A DNA stretch of 64,000 bases. It comes from Chloranthus sessilifolius (lineage: Eukaryota > Streptophyta > Magnoliopsida > Chloranthales > Chloranthaceae). Shown piece by piece: positions 11,613 to 24,358 of this stretch. The notes below the pieces were generated by a model, which saw nothing but the letters and a program-made list of their open reading frames with translations, did no database searches and was not told the origin of the DNA. The stretch spans positions 141,357,725 to 141,421,724 of the forward strand of contig CM037588.1 in assembly GCA_021018995.1 (NCBI GenBank). Reading direction: 5' to 3'. The position numbers and the translations under genes are program-made. Each line of letters opens with the position of its first letter. The first letter of the stretch is position 1.

Positions 11613-12296
11613 TTCTCCCCCCTTAGGAATTTTCGTCCTCGAAAATGTCGGAGACTTTCAGACAGGTCTACGATATTCCCTAATCCTAACGCTCATAACG
11701 AAATAGAAACAGACAGTTCTAACAATACGAGTGGGTCACAGTGCAATAGTCTCCGCGAAGCACTGGTATGAAGGGCCAGGATCCGTAGTAACCTTGATGT
11801 ACTGCGTGTGACAACCGAGAATGCCATAGTGGATTGCATCCGTACATGGATACATCCGTCCCAAACGTCACCTGCTTGGAAGAACACTCCACAGTGACTC
11901 AGACCATGACACACAGAACACACATCAACTAACCAGGTGACGGACAGAGACAGAGTAAAGGGTAGATGTAACATATACTAGATGTACAGAAAACAGAGCA
12001 TGCAAAGCAAATATCGAACATATCATATAGAACAAGCAAATCAGAAATCAAGTAGGACTAAACGTGCATGCAAGCAGAAATTGAATATGGAATACATAAT
12101 TTTATATATACACAGATAATTATAAAATAACATAAATGATATTGTGATTACCTGCCGATGAAGCTGATGATGAACATGGCTCCGTAGGTATGTCTGGTCG
12201 GCTCGGTCTAGATGGATCGGTGCGATAGTCGCGTGGGTCCACAACCTACAGGCGGGCATGAGCTAGCATGGGGGTAGCAGTGGTCGTATACGAGTG

Positions 12297-13025
12297 CTAC
12301 ATCAATAGCGTGAGCATCCCCTTGTGATAATCCAAGAACTCTTGTAGTATCTCATCCACCCTCTCGTGCACCCTCTTGTTGCCCTCATTGAACGCTGTGA
12401 GCACCGCTTCGAGGGTAATGGTGGAAGGCTCGGAACGGCGCGTGGTGCTAGAACGTGTAGGCCGGTGTGAAGGAGTGGGGGTCGGTCGAGTAGGCTCCTC
12501 AGGCTGAGGTAGAACATTAGGTTGTGCCTCCCCCGCATCGGGAGCTCTCTCAACCGCCTCTGCTCCGGCCTCAACGTGTGGAACCTCTTCCTCATCCGGT
12601 AACCTCTTGACCAAAAGGTTATAACTCTTGGTCCAGTCTTTGAGTAAAAAGACTTTAACATTATCATTCCTCCTCGGCTCCCCAGGAACCATGCTATAGG
12701 CCTCACGCACAGAGTGCTCCACCATGCATGTGATCAACCATGCATAGGGCATCTCCCCCTTCGGAAAAGGGTAAATGGCACACTTGACATAAGTGTCAAG
12801 CATCCACAAATTGTCAGGTAGTTGGGCCCGCTTGATCGATTGGCTCGATCCTTGAATTCCATGCGTCATCTTTGCGATGACGTCCTCATAGAGCACCTCC
12901 TTGATGTAGGGCGCTACTAACCCACACGTCTCCACGGGTTGTACAGCCGGCTCGACTTGGTGTATGGGCATGCGAGCCTGCGACGTGGAAACTTTGCACG
13001 AAGCGTTCTTCATGAGCGGTCCCAT
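12297..13025 (-). mobile_element. Extra open frame 3' of integrase in the Tekay-like element
   Basis: A 242-residue open frame on the pol strand, between the integrase tail and the 3' LTR. It has an N-terminal half with LPDNLWMLDTYVKCAIYPFP and PYAWLITCMVEHS, a Pro/Thr/Ser/Arg-rich middle (EEPTRPTPTPSHRPTRSS) and a helical C-terminus (ERVDEILQEFLDYHKG). The N-terminal half resembles, from memory, the 'putative plant transposon protein' regions annotated beside Ty3/gypsy pol genes. Function unknown. It is longer than any other frame in the element's 3' half, so it may be a genuine accessory ORF of the family. Confidence 0.55.
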
Positions 13026-13254
13026 GGTTTAAATAACCCAAAATACAGAGAAAAAAAAACCAAAAAGTTTAGATATTTAGGGTTTTACTGCGGTAGGGAT
13101 GAAATTCGCGATCCACAAAAGTCGAAATGAGGGGGATTGGTGGCCGGAAATAGTCGGAGATGACCGTCGAACGCAAGGGGTGCTAGGAGCCTTGCCACGA
13201 TTGAGTTTTCTCGATCGTTCAAAATAGGTAATTTAAAACCCAGGCACCACTTAA

Positions 13255-13615
13255 ACGATAGATTCGATTGATCAATGCTCAATTGATCGATCGGATTTGA
13301 AAACTAGAAAAGCCCTAACCCGATAGATTGATCGATCAATCCTCTAGGTTGATCGATCGAATTAAGAATTTGATCGATCAATTTGTCCAATTGATCGATA
13401 GAATAGGTTCATAATTATATGTAGTTCAAAAATAGTTGATCGATAAATTTTCATAATTGATCGATTGGATTTCATATTTGATCGATCAAATACTCAGTTT
13501 GATCGATCGAATAGGTCTAAAACAGAACACATGGTTGATCGATCAACGTGTCAATTTGATCGATCGGACCAGCCTTTGATCGATCAAATCCCTAATTTGA
13601 TCAATCAAATTTACT
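13255..13615. repeat. Palindrome array TTGATCGATCAA in the internal region of the Tekay-like element
   Basis: About 15 GATCGATC-centred palindromes spaced ~20-23 bp, between the extra ORF and the integrase tail. Same core as in the LTRs but outside the LTR, so the motif has spread or been kept in two separate non-coding parts of one element. Confidence 0.88.
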
Positions 13616-13856
13616 AGCAAAGCTGTTTTCTAAATTCATAGGTTTAAAAGACCAATGAGCCTAAATTGAGGAACCTTGAGTTATCTCCTAGTGATACACT
13701 AGCAGTCCAAGTATTAAACACTATTCATTATCAGTGTTAATGTGTAGTATCCACGAATATTAAGTACAGAACGAGATAATTCAAGTTTAATTGTTACCTC
13801 ACATCTCAAGGAAAAAGCTGCGGGTATTGCTTGCCAATCTCGGCTTCACTCTCCTA

Positions 13857-15650
13857 GGTAGCCTCTGCAAATGAATGATTCTGCTACTTGACTAACACAA
13901 GTGGAATCATCTTAGTCCGTAAGACATGCTCCTTCTGATTCAAAATCTGTATAGGCTCCTCTATCAGGGTTAGATCTTCTTAAGGTTCAATCGGCTGAAA
14001 ATCCAGGATGTGTGTTGGATCTTTCACGTATCTTTTCAACATTGAAACATGAAATACATTATGAATATTTGCCAGCTGTGGTGGCAACGCAATCCGATAC
14101 GCGACTTCTCCAACCCGTCCGAGAACTTCAAAAGGTCCAATATAACATGGACTCAACTTCTCACGTTTCCCGAACCGCATCACGCCCTTAGTTGGCGAGA
14201 TCTTGACAAAGACCTTATCTCTGATATGAAAACAGGTGTTAATTCCAAACCAAAGAACTGATAATAATAGGTCTATTGTATTTAATGCGATCAAGCTCAC
14301 CTGAAACTCGACCTGCGTCCTATGAAGATTGGCATAACTTTTCTGACGACTTTGAGCAACTCTCAATCTCTCGCGGATCAACCGAACCGTCTCAGTTGCA
14401 CTGTCCATAATTTCAGGACCTAAAATAAGTTTCTCACTGAGTTCCTTCCAATTCAACGGAGATCTATATCATCTTTCGTATAAAGCTTCGTAGGGAGCCA
14501 TGCCAATACTAGACTGATAGCTATTATTGTACATGAACTCAATCAGAGGCAAATGTTGATCTCATGTCCTGTGAAAGTCTAACATGCATGCAAGAAATAT
14601 ATCCTCTATGATCTGGTTCCCTCTTTCAATCTGTCCATTTGTCTAAGGATAGAATGTCGAGCTAAAATCAAGTCTAGACCCCATGCCTTCTTGAAATCTC
14701 TGTCAGAACTGTGATGTATAAAGCGGATCTCGATCACATACAATACTGGCCGGTATATCATGAAGTCTAACTATCTCTTTCAGATACAGCTCCGTAACCT
14801 TGTTAGCAGTATACATAGTATGGTACGACAGAAAGTGTGCAGAATTGGTCAGCCTAAACCCAAATGGCATTGTGTTTCCTCAACATTTTTAACAACCTTA
14901 GTATAAAATTCATAGAAATGGCTTCCCATTTCCACTCAGAGGTTGCAACAATCCCATCAGATTCTGATGATCTATCTTCACTTGTTGGCAGACCAAGCAT
15001 CTGGACACGTACTCAGCGACGTCCTTCTTCAAACCTCTCCACCAGAAACTTTTCTTCAAGTCCTGATATATCTTGGTACTCCCAAGATGTATAGCGTGCA
15101 TTGATTTATGAGCCTCCTCTAAAATGGTGTCTTGGAGCTCAACATTGGTAGATATGCACACTCTATCCAGAAATAACAAAGTACCATCCTCCCTGATGGA
15201 GAAATCTGCTCTAGTCTCGCTGATCACGCCTTGTCTAATGGTCATAAGCTCATCATCAACCATTTGAAGTTTATGAATGTTTTTAAACAAGGTCGGCCTG
15301 ATAACCAGGGTGGCCATCAATGCGCCTGAGCCTTTCACATCGAACCTAGCATCGCACAAGGCCAATTCCTCAAGCAAGCACCACCGATGCACTCTCATAA
15401 TGAGATGCACTAACTGAAGTGAAGACTTTTGACTCAAAGCATCCACCACTATGTTGGCCTTCCCAGGGTGATATTGGATGGAGCAATCATAATCTTTCAA
15501 GAACTTCATCCATCTTCGTTGCCACATGTTCAGGTCTTTCTGAGTGAATAGATGTTTAAGGCTCTTGCGGTCGGTGAAGATATCAAACGTCTCACCGTAC
15601 AAATAGTGCCTCCAAATTTTCAAAGCAAAAATTACCGCTACTAACTCCAT
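13857..15650 (-). mobile_element. Tekay-like RNase H end, integrase and chromodomain-like tail
   Basis: RNase H (FALKIWRHYLYGETFDIFTD), the His-Cys integrase zinc finger (HLGSTKIYQDLKKSFWW, CLVCQQVK) and the integrase C-terminal GPFEVLGRVGEVAYRIALP, followed by a tail with HVLRTK and LVLVK typical of plant chromovirus chromodomains. Fossil; in several pieces. Confidence 0.88.
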
Positions 15651-16832
15651 ATCATGAGTGGGATAGTTCTTCTCTTGATCCTTAGTTGTCTAGAGCCGTA
15701 AGCGATAACCTTCTTATGTTGATTAAGAACACAACCCAGTCCATTGTAAGATGCATCACTATATATAGCAAAACCTCCTCCACCAGAAGATATAGCTAGC
15801 ACTGGTGTTGTAGTCAGACGCGTCTTGAGTTCTTGAAAACTCTTCTCACACTGCTCTGTCCAATCAAATTTAGCATTTTTCTTTGTAAGCTGAGTAAGCG
15901 ATCCTGAGAGTTTAGAGAATCCTTCCACAAATCGTCTATAGTATCCCGCCAAGCCAAGGAAACTACGAACTTCTGTTACTGTCTTCGGTTGCTCCCAATT
16001 CACTACAGATTTGATCTTTGCAAGATCGACTGTGATACCATCTTCAGAGATAATGTGGCCCAAGAAACTGACCTGATCAAGCCAAAACTCGCACTTACTA
16101 AGCTCGACATATAATTGGTTGTCCTTGAGTGATTAAAGAGCAACTTTTCATGTGTTCCTCTCTTGTCTTTGAATATATGAGGATATCGTTAACAAATATA
16201 ACCACTGATTTATCGAGGTATGGCTTGAATACCCGGTTCATCAAGTTTATGAACGACGCAGGTGCATTCGTTAGCCCGAAAGGCATAACTAAGAACTCGT
16301 AATGACCATACCTCGTGCGAAATGCGGTCTTGGAAACGCCGCTCACCTTGATCTTCAACTGGTGGCAACCCGACCTTAGATCAATCTTTGAAAAGAACCT
16401 TGCACCTTGCAACTGATCAAAGTAGTCGTCAATCCGTGGTAGTGGGTAATGATTCTTAATCATTATCTTGTTTAACTGACGGTAGTCGATGCACAGTCGC
16501 ATCGAACCATCTTTCTTTCTCACAAATAAAATCGGTGCTCCCCAAGGAGATACACTTGTCCTAATGAAGCCCTTGTCCAACAGTTCCTGAAGTTGCTCCT
16601 TCAGTTCCTTTAACTCCGCATGCATCATTTTGTACGGTGCCTGTGACAACGGTTCAGTACCTGGTGCTAAATTAATTGCAAACACGATCTCCCGATCAAG
16701 TGACAATCCAGGTAATTCCTCAGGAAAGACATCGGGGTATTCGCATGCAACTGAAATCAGAGTGATGTCCATTTTCTTCTCCTGATGATCTTGCAAGTAA
16801 GCAAGATATCCACAGCATCCATTCTTCATCAT
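15641..16832 (-). mobile_element. Tekay-like reverse transcriptase and RNase H
   Basis: RT motifs: [46 protein letters not shown], and the active-site region ([10 protein letters not shown]). Thumb/RNase H connection with [16 protein letters not shown]. Typical Ty3/gypsy. Fossil. Confidence 0.93.
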
Positions 16833-16841
16833 GCGCTCTGC

Positions 16842-17243
16842 TCAAATAGTTGAAATGAATGGTGTGACCTTAGATTTGATTCCACAGAACTGAAAGGACT
16901 TTCTCTTTGGGGGTCGAAAGGTTACAATCTTTCGAAGACAGTCTACGCTCGCATGGTATGCTGACAGCCAATATATTCCAAGGATCACATCAAATCCTTC
17001 CATATCTAACATGATCATATCTGTCATCGTCTCGTGATCCTCAATCATTACTATAACCGATTGACACACTGTATCTGTGCTAATTGAGCTTCCAATAGGG
17101 ACCGATACTGCCAAGATAAAATCAAGTGTCTTGGGTATGATGCCTAACTTCTCATAAAACGATGGAGTGATAAATGAATGACTAGACTCGGGGTCTATCA
17201 ATATATGGGCATCAGCCTGACTCTTTTCGCCCACACGACACAT
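16842..17243 (-). mobile_element. Tekay-like aspartic protease region
   Basis: Contains ILIDPESSHSFITPSF at the usual protease active-site position and the family's DVILGIYWLS motif. Lies just before RT on the same strand. Fossil. Confidence 0.8.
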
Positions 17244-17408
17244 AACAAGGGTACCTTTTCATTCATAATTTAAACATATAGAGTTAAGTGCACAACAATT
17301 TTAAATATCCATATACATAAAGTCATCAAACACACTATAGTATATGAATATCAACTAATAAATTTAACTCTCAAAGCATAAAGATACTTTGGATGACATC
17401 ATTTGATG

Positions 17409-18489
17409 TCAGGGCATCCGTTGCAGTGACGGCATATGCTCGACCTTGAACAACAGGTCGTGAAGATCTCTGAGTAGATACCGATTCAGCCCGCTCCTTG
17501 CTTTCCTTGTTCTCCTCAAGGTAATTTCTAACCATGTGGCCCATCCTGCCATACCTAAAGCAAGCTCCTGTATCTCTCCTATAGTCCTCTGTCCTATGTG
17601 GTTTCCCACACTTGGCACACGATGGAGCTGGAGTGAATGAAGAGACCTGTGAAGATTCTTATGTGATAGAAGCTCCACTAACAGAATAACCAGACGATCG
17701 GAATGGTCTGGATGACACAGGTGCCACCGGCCTCTGAGAAAAACTCGGGCCTGAAGATAGAGCTGGCCTAGAGTGAGTAGGGTATCTAGGAGGTCAGGAT
17801 AACGTTGCCCTCTTATTCTGTTCAGGGTCATAAGATTGTCCCTGACACGACCTCACTTTGTTCTACCTGTCTCTCCAAGCAAACTGCTTCTGGTTCTTCT
17901 CTTCAGAATTGGGAACCTTTGACATAACTGTTGCATACGTCTCTAACTCCCATAAGGCCACTTCTTTCTGTAGGTTGGGCCTCAACCCAAGCTGAAACTT
18001 CCGAGCTCGCATCGACTCGGTGGTTACCTGTTGCGGAGCAAACCTTGACAATCTATCAAATTTTGTGTCATATTCACGCACCGTCATAGCCCCTTGTTCC
18101 AACTTGATAAACTTCACCTCCCACTGATGCCTCACTATCTTGGGAAAGTACTTCTCATTGAAGGTTTCAACGAATTCAACCCATGTCCAAGGGACATTGG
18201 GAAGCTCTTGTTCACGGTGTCTTGATACTGATTTCTACCAAGGCCCCGCTTCCTCATCTAGTTTGAAGGTTGTCCAAAGCACCTTCTCTACATCAGTGCA
18301 TTGAAGTACTTCAAAGACCTTCTCTATTTCCTCTAACCATTCCTCAGCCTCAATCGGGTCTATCTGACCTGAGAAATTAGGAGGTCTCATTCTCCTAAAA
18401 CTCAGCGAAGCCTCCAAGTTGGTGAGGTGGTCTCGCTGCTTGTTGATTCATAGCAGCAGTCTGTTGAGCTACGTTGACAGTCAAAGCTT
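17409..18489 (-). mobile_element. Tekay-like gag remains
   Basis: Retrotransposon gag pieces: RPPNFSGQIDPIEAEEWL at the start, then WEVKFIKLEQGAMTVREY and FDRLSRFAP. At 18490 gag joins directly to LTR-derived sequence, so leader and primer site are absent. Fossil. Confidence 0.85.
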
Positions 18490-18525
18490 CCAATACCCTA
18501 GCTACTAATAGAACTCGTCAGCAGG
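18490..18525 (-). repeat. Tekay-like 5' LTR, inner fragment
   Basis: CCAATACCCTAGCTACTAAT... matches left-LTR 9360-9395 and abuts gag on one side and the inserted element at 18526 on the other. Confidence 0.75.
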
Positions 18526-19251
18526 TGTGACAACCCGACATTTCCCTTCATTGAGTATTGGAAGCGTCGCGTCATCGGATCACCTAACATGATCCTATCA
18601 TACAAGGGTGCCTTAATTTGTACAAAATATTTCAATTTGCGAAAGCAATGTACTTACTCTGACATGCAATAATATGACAAAACAACTGATATTTACTCAT
18701 CTATGCAGGAAACTATAAAACTCTATATACAAGGGTAATAGATACTATGTATAGCTTTCCACTGATGACAGCCATCCGTCACCTAAATAATGGAAAGAAA
18801 ACCTATACATAGAGTACGGAATATCTCAAAACAAAAGATCATACGTGGTTTATACAAAAACATCTCTCTCTCTCTCTCGTTCTTTCAAACCTATTTCGGA
18901 AAGAATTCGTCTGCAAATTCTTCCTCGTCGTCTTTTTCTTCGTCTTCCTCTTCTTCCTTGTTTGGTACGTACGTAGGGTCAGCTGCTTGTTCTTGGTCGG
19001 GATCTGCAGCTAAGACATTGAAGTCGTAGGATGAGCTATCATCAAAGCTTAGCAGAGAATTTTACATTGCTAACATATATTAGATTTACCAAATTCACTT
19101 ATAGAGGCATAAATTACAACAAAGAGTAATAATTTATTATCATGCAAAGAACTTAACATGCTGACATGCTAAAGAAATACAATACTAACTCATAGTGCAA
19201 CAGGTATGGGAAAACAAATGAAACATGCTACATGTACAGAACCAAAAAAAT

Positions 19252-19462
19252 CAAGCTCCCGAGTTAGCGAGATCACTTGTCAAGCTCCTGAGTTAGTGGG
19301 ATCACTTGAACTAAGACAAAACAAGCTCCCGAGTTAGTGGGATCACTTGTCAAGCTCCCGAGTTAGCGGGATCACTTGGACCAAGACAATTCAATCTCCC
19401 AAGTTAGCGGGATCACTTGTTACAAATACACCGTCAAGCTCCTGAGAAAGTAGGATCACTTG
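19252..19462. repeat. Tandem repeat, CAAGCTCCCGAGTTAGCGGG unit
   Basis: Six degenerate copies of CAAGCTCCCGAGTTAGCGGG followed by ATCACTTG, alternating ~29 and ~41 bp spacing (every second copy carries an extra AACTAAGACAA-type spacer). Lies in the inserted element. Confidence 0.85.
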
Positions 19463-19839
19463 ACTTAAACGAAGCAATAATGTGTAAAGCAATGACGTAT
19501 AAAGGATAGCAAGGATAGCAGATCTGAATAATTCCATATGAACTATGCATGGATATCCAAGAATGTGCATGCTTAAACTGAAATGCAGTAACATATAGCA
19601 AACTAAACTTATTTAGCATGGAATTCTGCCTCTGTATATAACATATGTATTAGATCTAGATACGGAGATCACTTGCTTGGGTTTCATTTATTCAAAACTA
19701 CTATACAGGTATCATTGACATGCATTCATCATCAACACAATGGATAACGATTCAACTGAACTCACCTTACTTCAGAATTGATAAGGTTTATAATTAGCAG
19801 GTCTTTTAATTATCTTGTTCATCATGTGAGTTATTTCAA

Positions 19840-19842
<3 letters not shown>

Positions 19843-19905
<63 letters not shown>
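19843..19905. repeat. (TA)n microsatellite
   Basis: About 31 TA units inside the insertion at 18526-21440. Confidence 0.95.
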
Positions 19906-19907
<2 letters not shown>

Positions 19908-20398
19908 ATCTATTCATGCATGATGAAAAATATGCCATTTGAGATGAAAGTAAGGGAACCAAAGATAGGTTAACAAAATAAATTCCCTACCTTATCACCT
20001 ATGCTGACGTGAATCGTATTGTAGGTGCGCTCATGCATCCGAGAACTTCATTATCGGTTACCTTTCTCAAATCGGCTCATGTGCACCAAGTTGCACCTTC
20101 ATATATAGATACGATTTTAGTATCTCCCAATTGGGATCATGGGTCACCTACACCCAGAAATACATGTTTCATAACCTTAACGACCCATATCGCCAATGCA
20201 CACACCAGGTACAAACCCAAACGGTCATCACAGCAGCACCAAAAAAACAGCAGTCAGAACTTTGCTGGCCTCGGCAAGCCATTGGGGTTGCCGCGGCAAC
20301 CTTTACTTGCCGTGGTGCCTCCCTTGTTTGTTTCTGTTTTCGAGGCCTTTGTGTGCCTTTGTGATTTGTTTGCTTAGTTGTCTACTATTTATCTATAT

Positions 20399-20400
<2 letters not shown>

Positions 20401-20441
<41 letters not shown>
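20401..20441. repeat. (AT)n microsatellite
   Basis: About 20 AT units. Confidence 0.95.
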
Positions 20442-20443
<2 letters not shown>

Positions 20444-21029
20444 TATGCAAGAATTTTTATATAGCCTGATATATCCTTTGTGCAACACCATGCTTACGTC
20501 TGTGCTGCCGATCTGATCTTACGTAAATCGCCACCACAGAACATAGTAGCCACTAAAATTTAGATATTACGGTGTTAATCCTTGTACCTTTTGGTGGTCT
20601 TGCGGTCGCAACGATGTGGTGCCGAATGTATATCGACATTGCACTTGCCGAATTTGTGAACTACAAAGGCCTTCCTAGCCTCGACTCAATGGACTCACGA
20701 GTTTCGGATCGACGGTGTGAAAATAATAGATAGAAAACTAACTTTAACACATATCATAGGTGTACTTTACTGGTTGTGGTTTGATGGCATATACAACGTT
20801 TCATTTTCAGGGAGATGAAGCAGGCTCTAGTATTTTTTATACTAGATCATCTCCTTTGCGTGCATGGAGCCGATCGATGACTCACGAGGTCGTGTAGTCA
20901 AGTTGAAATGCAAGCAGCTTATAAGCTTGTGAGGTTCTTCTTCCTTATTAAGCTAGTATATGGTGGTTGAGTGTATCCCACAACAGACAAACAAAGTTTT
21001 CTTGGTATTTAATCCTGCTATACATTCCC

Positions 21030-21032
<3 letters not shown>

Positions 21033-21078
<46 letters not shown>
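21033..21078. repeat. (TA)n microsatellite
   Basis: About 23 TA units. Confidence 0.95.
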
Positions 21079-21082
<4 letters not shown>

Positions 21083-21441
21083 TTCTAACTCATTTAAGCT
21101 GAGTTCCCATGTAATGCCTATCTGGGCTCTTAAGTGTATAGACGGACAAGCCACCATAGGCTTAATTTGTATATAGAACACATGCACATGATTTACATGT
21201 TAGGTAGTTAGTGTTGTTAGGTAGTTAGTGTAAAGCTGTTTACACTCACCTTAAAGTAGAGGGGGCTAGCTTAGGGGTCATATACCATACATCGGCTAAA
21301 TTAAACTGATATCTATATAGTGTCACATTGTTTTATCCATTTTGTTTTTGACTCTTTTATGTCCCATGGTAGGTACATGCCTGACCTGACCACCCTATCT
21401 ATATCAAGCAGTGTAACAAGCTTGCAACTGCTACAACCAGG

Positions 21442-23634
21442 GTATTAGTATCCTCCTCCTCGGCCTTAGCCTCCGCCTTTGGTTGGTAATCGGGATCGCT
21501 CTTAGTATCCGAAACTCTAGCCTCATAACCTATTATATAGACACAAGGTGAGCTATCCATCTAAGCTCAATAGAAGAAACTCAAGAAATTTGCATCTTAA
21601 TTGTAAAACATGGTTTATAGAATATAACTTAGAGCAAATGATTAAATCAGATAATACAGACAGAACTGAATATATGCAGACAAATGAATCAGATAATCGA
21701 TGCAGACAGATAATCTGAATGCGGAACTTTTAGTAAACAGAGCAGATGCAGAATTATAAGAAACAAACTTTAATATCAGAGTTGTCAAATGCATGCATAC
21801 AATAGTTATTGACTTAAATTCTATACTTAAATAACTCCCATGAATATAGCACGTGCTAGCTAGATGTGTGCCGTTGAGTAATCCCGACCATCGTCGTTCA
21901 ATGAACAATTGCAGATTATTGCATCAAGCCTCTACAAAGGAGAGCAACTTGTGTCGAGGGTTTACAAATCAAATATACGGATATCCCCTCGTGCCGGTCG
22001 TGGGTATCCTGTCAGGTCAGGGGGATTCGTCACATGAACTTTAAATCAATATACATAAAGACCTCAGAATTAGATAGCAGAACAGACGGCAGAATCAGAT
22101 AACAAAGCCTTTTAACAGAAGAAGTCAGATACAAATGCTCAGAAAACCATGTAGTCAAAATCGGATATAACTTAAGTTGAATTTTCCCTACCTCAGATCA
22201 AGTCTTTCTAAGCAAATCCAAAGCTTTTTAAAGTGTCCTGATCTTAACCTAGACCATACGTATAGTATACTACGTGTCAGAAGTGTCAGGATACAATTTG
22301 GTACACTACCCAGTAGTGTTTTTCCCAGAAAACCAAAATAGGCAAAAACAGGAAATTCGATTGATCAATCTCCATATTTGATCGATCGGATTCACATCTA
22401 ATCGATCAACTCATCATTTGATTGATCGGATGTCTCACTCTTAAACAGACAAATTAGAGAACATCTAATCGATCAATCTTCATTAGATCGATCAGATTCT
22501 CAAGTTGATCGATCAATTCCCATTATTGATCGATCAAATCCTTAGTTTGATCGATCAGATTTTCAAGAGTCAGAAATTCAGAAAATAGGCTTCTTGTTCT
22601 ATACTTTATTTATAAAATTCAATCGATCAAATCCCATATTTGATCCATCAATCTTACTGTTCGATCGATCAATTATCAATTGATGGATCAGTTCACACTT
22701 GATCGATCACTTCATATTTTGATTGATTAGTTCCAAATTTGATCGATCAAATCACCAATTTGATCGATTGAGAATATCGGGCCTGAACTTCTAAGAAAGA
22801 ACACCCTTTTGTTCTATAAAGGGCTTTATACAAATTGATCGATCAAATTCTAGATTTGATCTATCGGATTATACTATGATCGATCGAAAATGATAGTAAA
22901 TTTCATTAATGGGGATTCGTTGATTCTAAACCCATCTCAACTCTAGCCTTTATGATTCTCCACGAATCATTCAAGCATTCCTTAACACATAATTATGACA
23001 TTTAAACTCTGATGAAACCCATAATAACTCACCTCTTTGATGGTCGTTTCCTTGATTCATAGCATCCTAGGTTCACATGGGTTTCAGATTCGGGATTCAA
23101 GAGTTTGCTGTTTTGAGTTCTCTGATGAACTAGAGGGATAACTCTACACTACACACAGAGGCTTTCACTTGCAGATTCCAACTCCATCAAGCTCTAGGTC
23201 AGACTATCATGAACATAAGGTTCTCTCTTACACAAGCTTCACCAAAGGAGTTCTCAAAAACTCGCATCACTTACACCTCGTGATTTGACAGACAGAAACC
23301 AGACCAGATGAGAAGAAGGAGATGAAGAGAGGTGAAGTTCCAATCTCTTCCTTCCCTTATAAGCTAAAACAGAGAAATATCCTTGATATTTCCCTCTCTT
23401 AGTTTCCGTTCCGGTGTTGAGCGCACACACATTCTCACATGGATGACATTCTACACTGGTCTAAATCAGATCTCGGATTCGTGTCGTAAGTGACAAATCA
23501 CTTCGCACGTCCACTGATTAAAGATCCCCATATTAATATTCTTTTATTTAAATTTTATTAAAATCGTCTCGATTTTTGTGCCAGGCATGGATACCAAAGC
23601 AACCAAGTGTTCTCGAAACTTTAGGGTCGTCACA
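21442..23634 (-). repeat. Tekay-like 5' LTR, main part
   Basis: Aligns with 9395-11612 over its full length, ends ...GGTCGTCACA, and is followed by AAAGG. Carries the second copy of the GATCGATC array (22355-22890). Confidence 0.87.
22355..22890. repeat. Palindrome array TTGATCGATCAA in the right Tekay LTR
   Basis: Collinear with 10310-10885; cores and spacers have diverged independently, with some cores decayed to GATTGATC or GATGGATC. Confidence 0.88.
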
Positions 23635-23639
23635 AAAGG

Positions 23640-24156
23640 TCTCACCATAATCAACGCCGTCTTCTTGATGAAATCCTTTGGCAGCGAGGCGGGCCTTGAA
23701 CCGGGAGATGGAGCCGTCAGAGTTGGTTTTAACTTTGCAGATCCATTTACACCCGATGACATTGCGGTTGAGTGGCTTGGGAACCAAAGTCCATGCACCT
23801 TGGGACATGAGGGAATGGAACTCATTTGACATAGCTGACCTCCAATGAGGCAATTTGGAAGCTTCATTGTAATTGGTAGGTTCAGAAGTGTGACCTTTGG
23901 CAGCTAGAATGGTAAATTTGGTTTTGGGTTTGAAAATGCCATGTTTGGAGCGAGTGGTCATGGGATGTGTTGAGAGGGAGGGAAGTGGTGGAGTGGGTGT
24001 GAGATGAGGGGAAGATGTTGGTGAAATTTGTATTTCTACTATCGTGGTTGGTGTGGAGATGGGGGAAATGGAGGGAGAAGGGGTTGTAAATGGTGCGGGA
24101 GAGACCAAGTTATGGGTGGGGACTGAGTTGGGGTTCACAAAGAGTGGGTGAGGCAC
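23640..24156 (-). mobile_element. copia reverse transcriptase, N-terminal part
   Basis: Ty1/copia RT start: WRSAMSNEFHSLMSQGAWTL, then CKWICKVK and SRFKARLAAKGF. A Pro/Ser/Thr-rich linker lies upstream. The Tekay-like element interrupts just after this part. Fossil. Confidence 0.9.
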
Positions 24157-24358
24157 AGATTGTGGGGATGATGGATGGGTCTTGGGGAAGCAGGAGGGAT
24201 GATATGAGGTGCAACTGTGGGTGAAGAATTATTAGTGGTTGGAAAAGATAGTGGGTTAGGTATTGGAGGAATAAGATGTGAAAGTGGAGTTAAAGTTGTG
24301 GTAGGTTGGGTATTTGTTTGGAGGGTTGATGCAAAAGGAAATGTGTCTTCATAGAATT

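Larger units (their letters stand above)
18526..21440. mobile_element. Non-coding insertion in the Tekay 5' LTR (probable solo LTR of a related family)
   Basis: Starts TGTGACAACCCGACA, like LTR ends of Tekay-type elements. The right edge is near CTACAACCAGGG, where the LTR sequence resumes (GTATTAGTATCC matches left-LTR ATATCAGTATCC). CAGG occurs at both junctions and may be the target duplication. About 2.9 kb with no retroelement protein, three (TA)n runs and a CCCGAGTTAG tandem repeat. The lack of coding sequence suggests a solo LTR; the right terminus is not a clear match to the left. Confidence 0.5.
8968..23634 (-). mobile_element. Ty3/gypsy chromovirus (Tekay/Del-like), fossil, nested in the copia element
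   Basis: Inserted into copia reverse transcriptase with AAAGG duplications. Minus orientation, 5' LTR on the right. Internal order gag, protease, RT-RNase H, integrase, chromodomain-like tail, extra ORF, polypurine tract, 3' LTR. RT before INT plus a chromodomain-like tail and a very long LTR (~2.6 kb) point to the Tekay/Del lineage. The 5' LTR is itself split by an insertion and joined irregularly to gag, so leader and primer site are missing. The LTRs differ by roughly 10% by eye, suggesting millions of years. It is broken, with roughly eight to ten breaks. Confidence 0.92.

Noticed and set aside
18790-19029. Ser-rich open frame in the insertion at 18.5-21.4 kb
   Set aside because: Low-complexity CTT/TCG run; no start context or domain.
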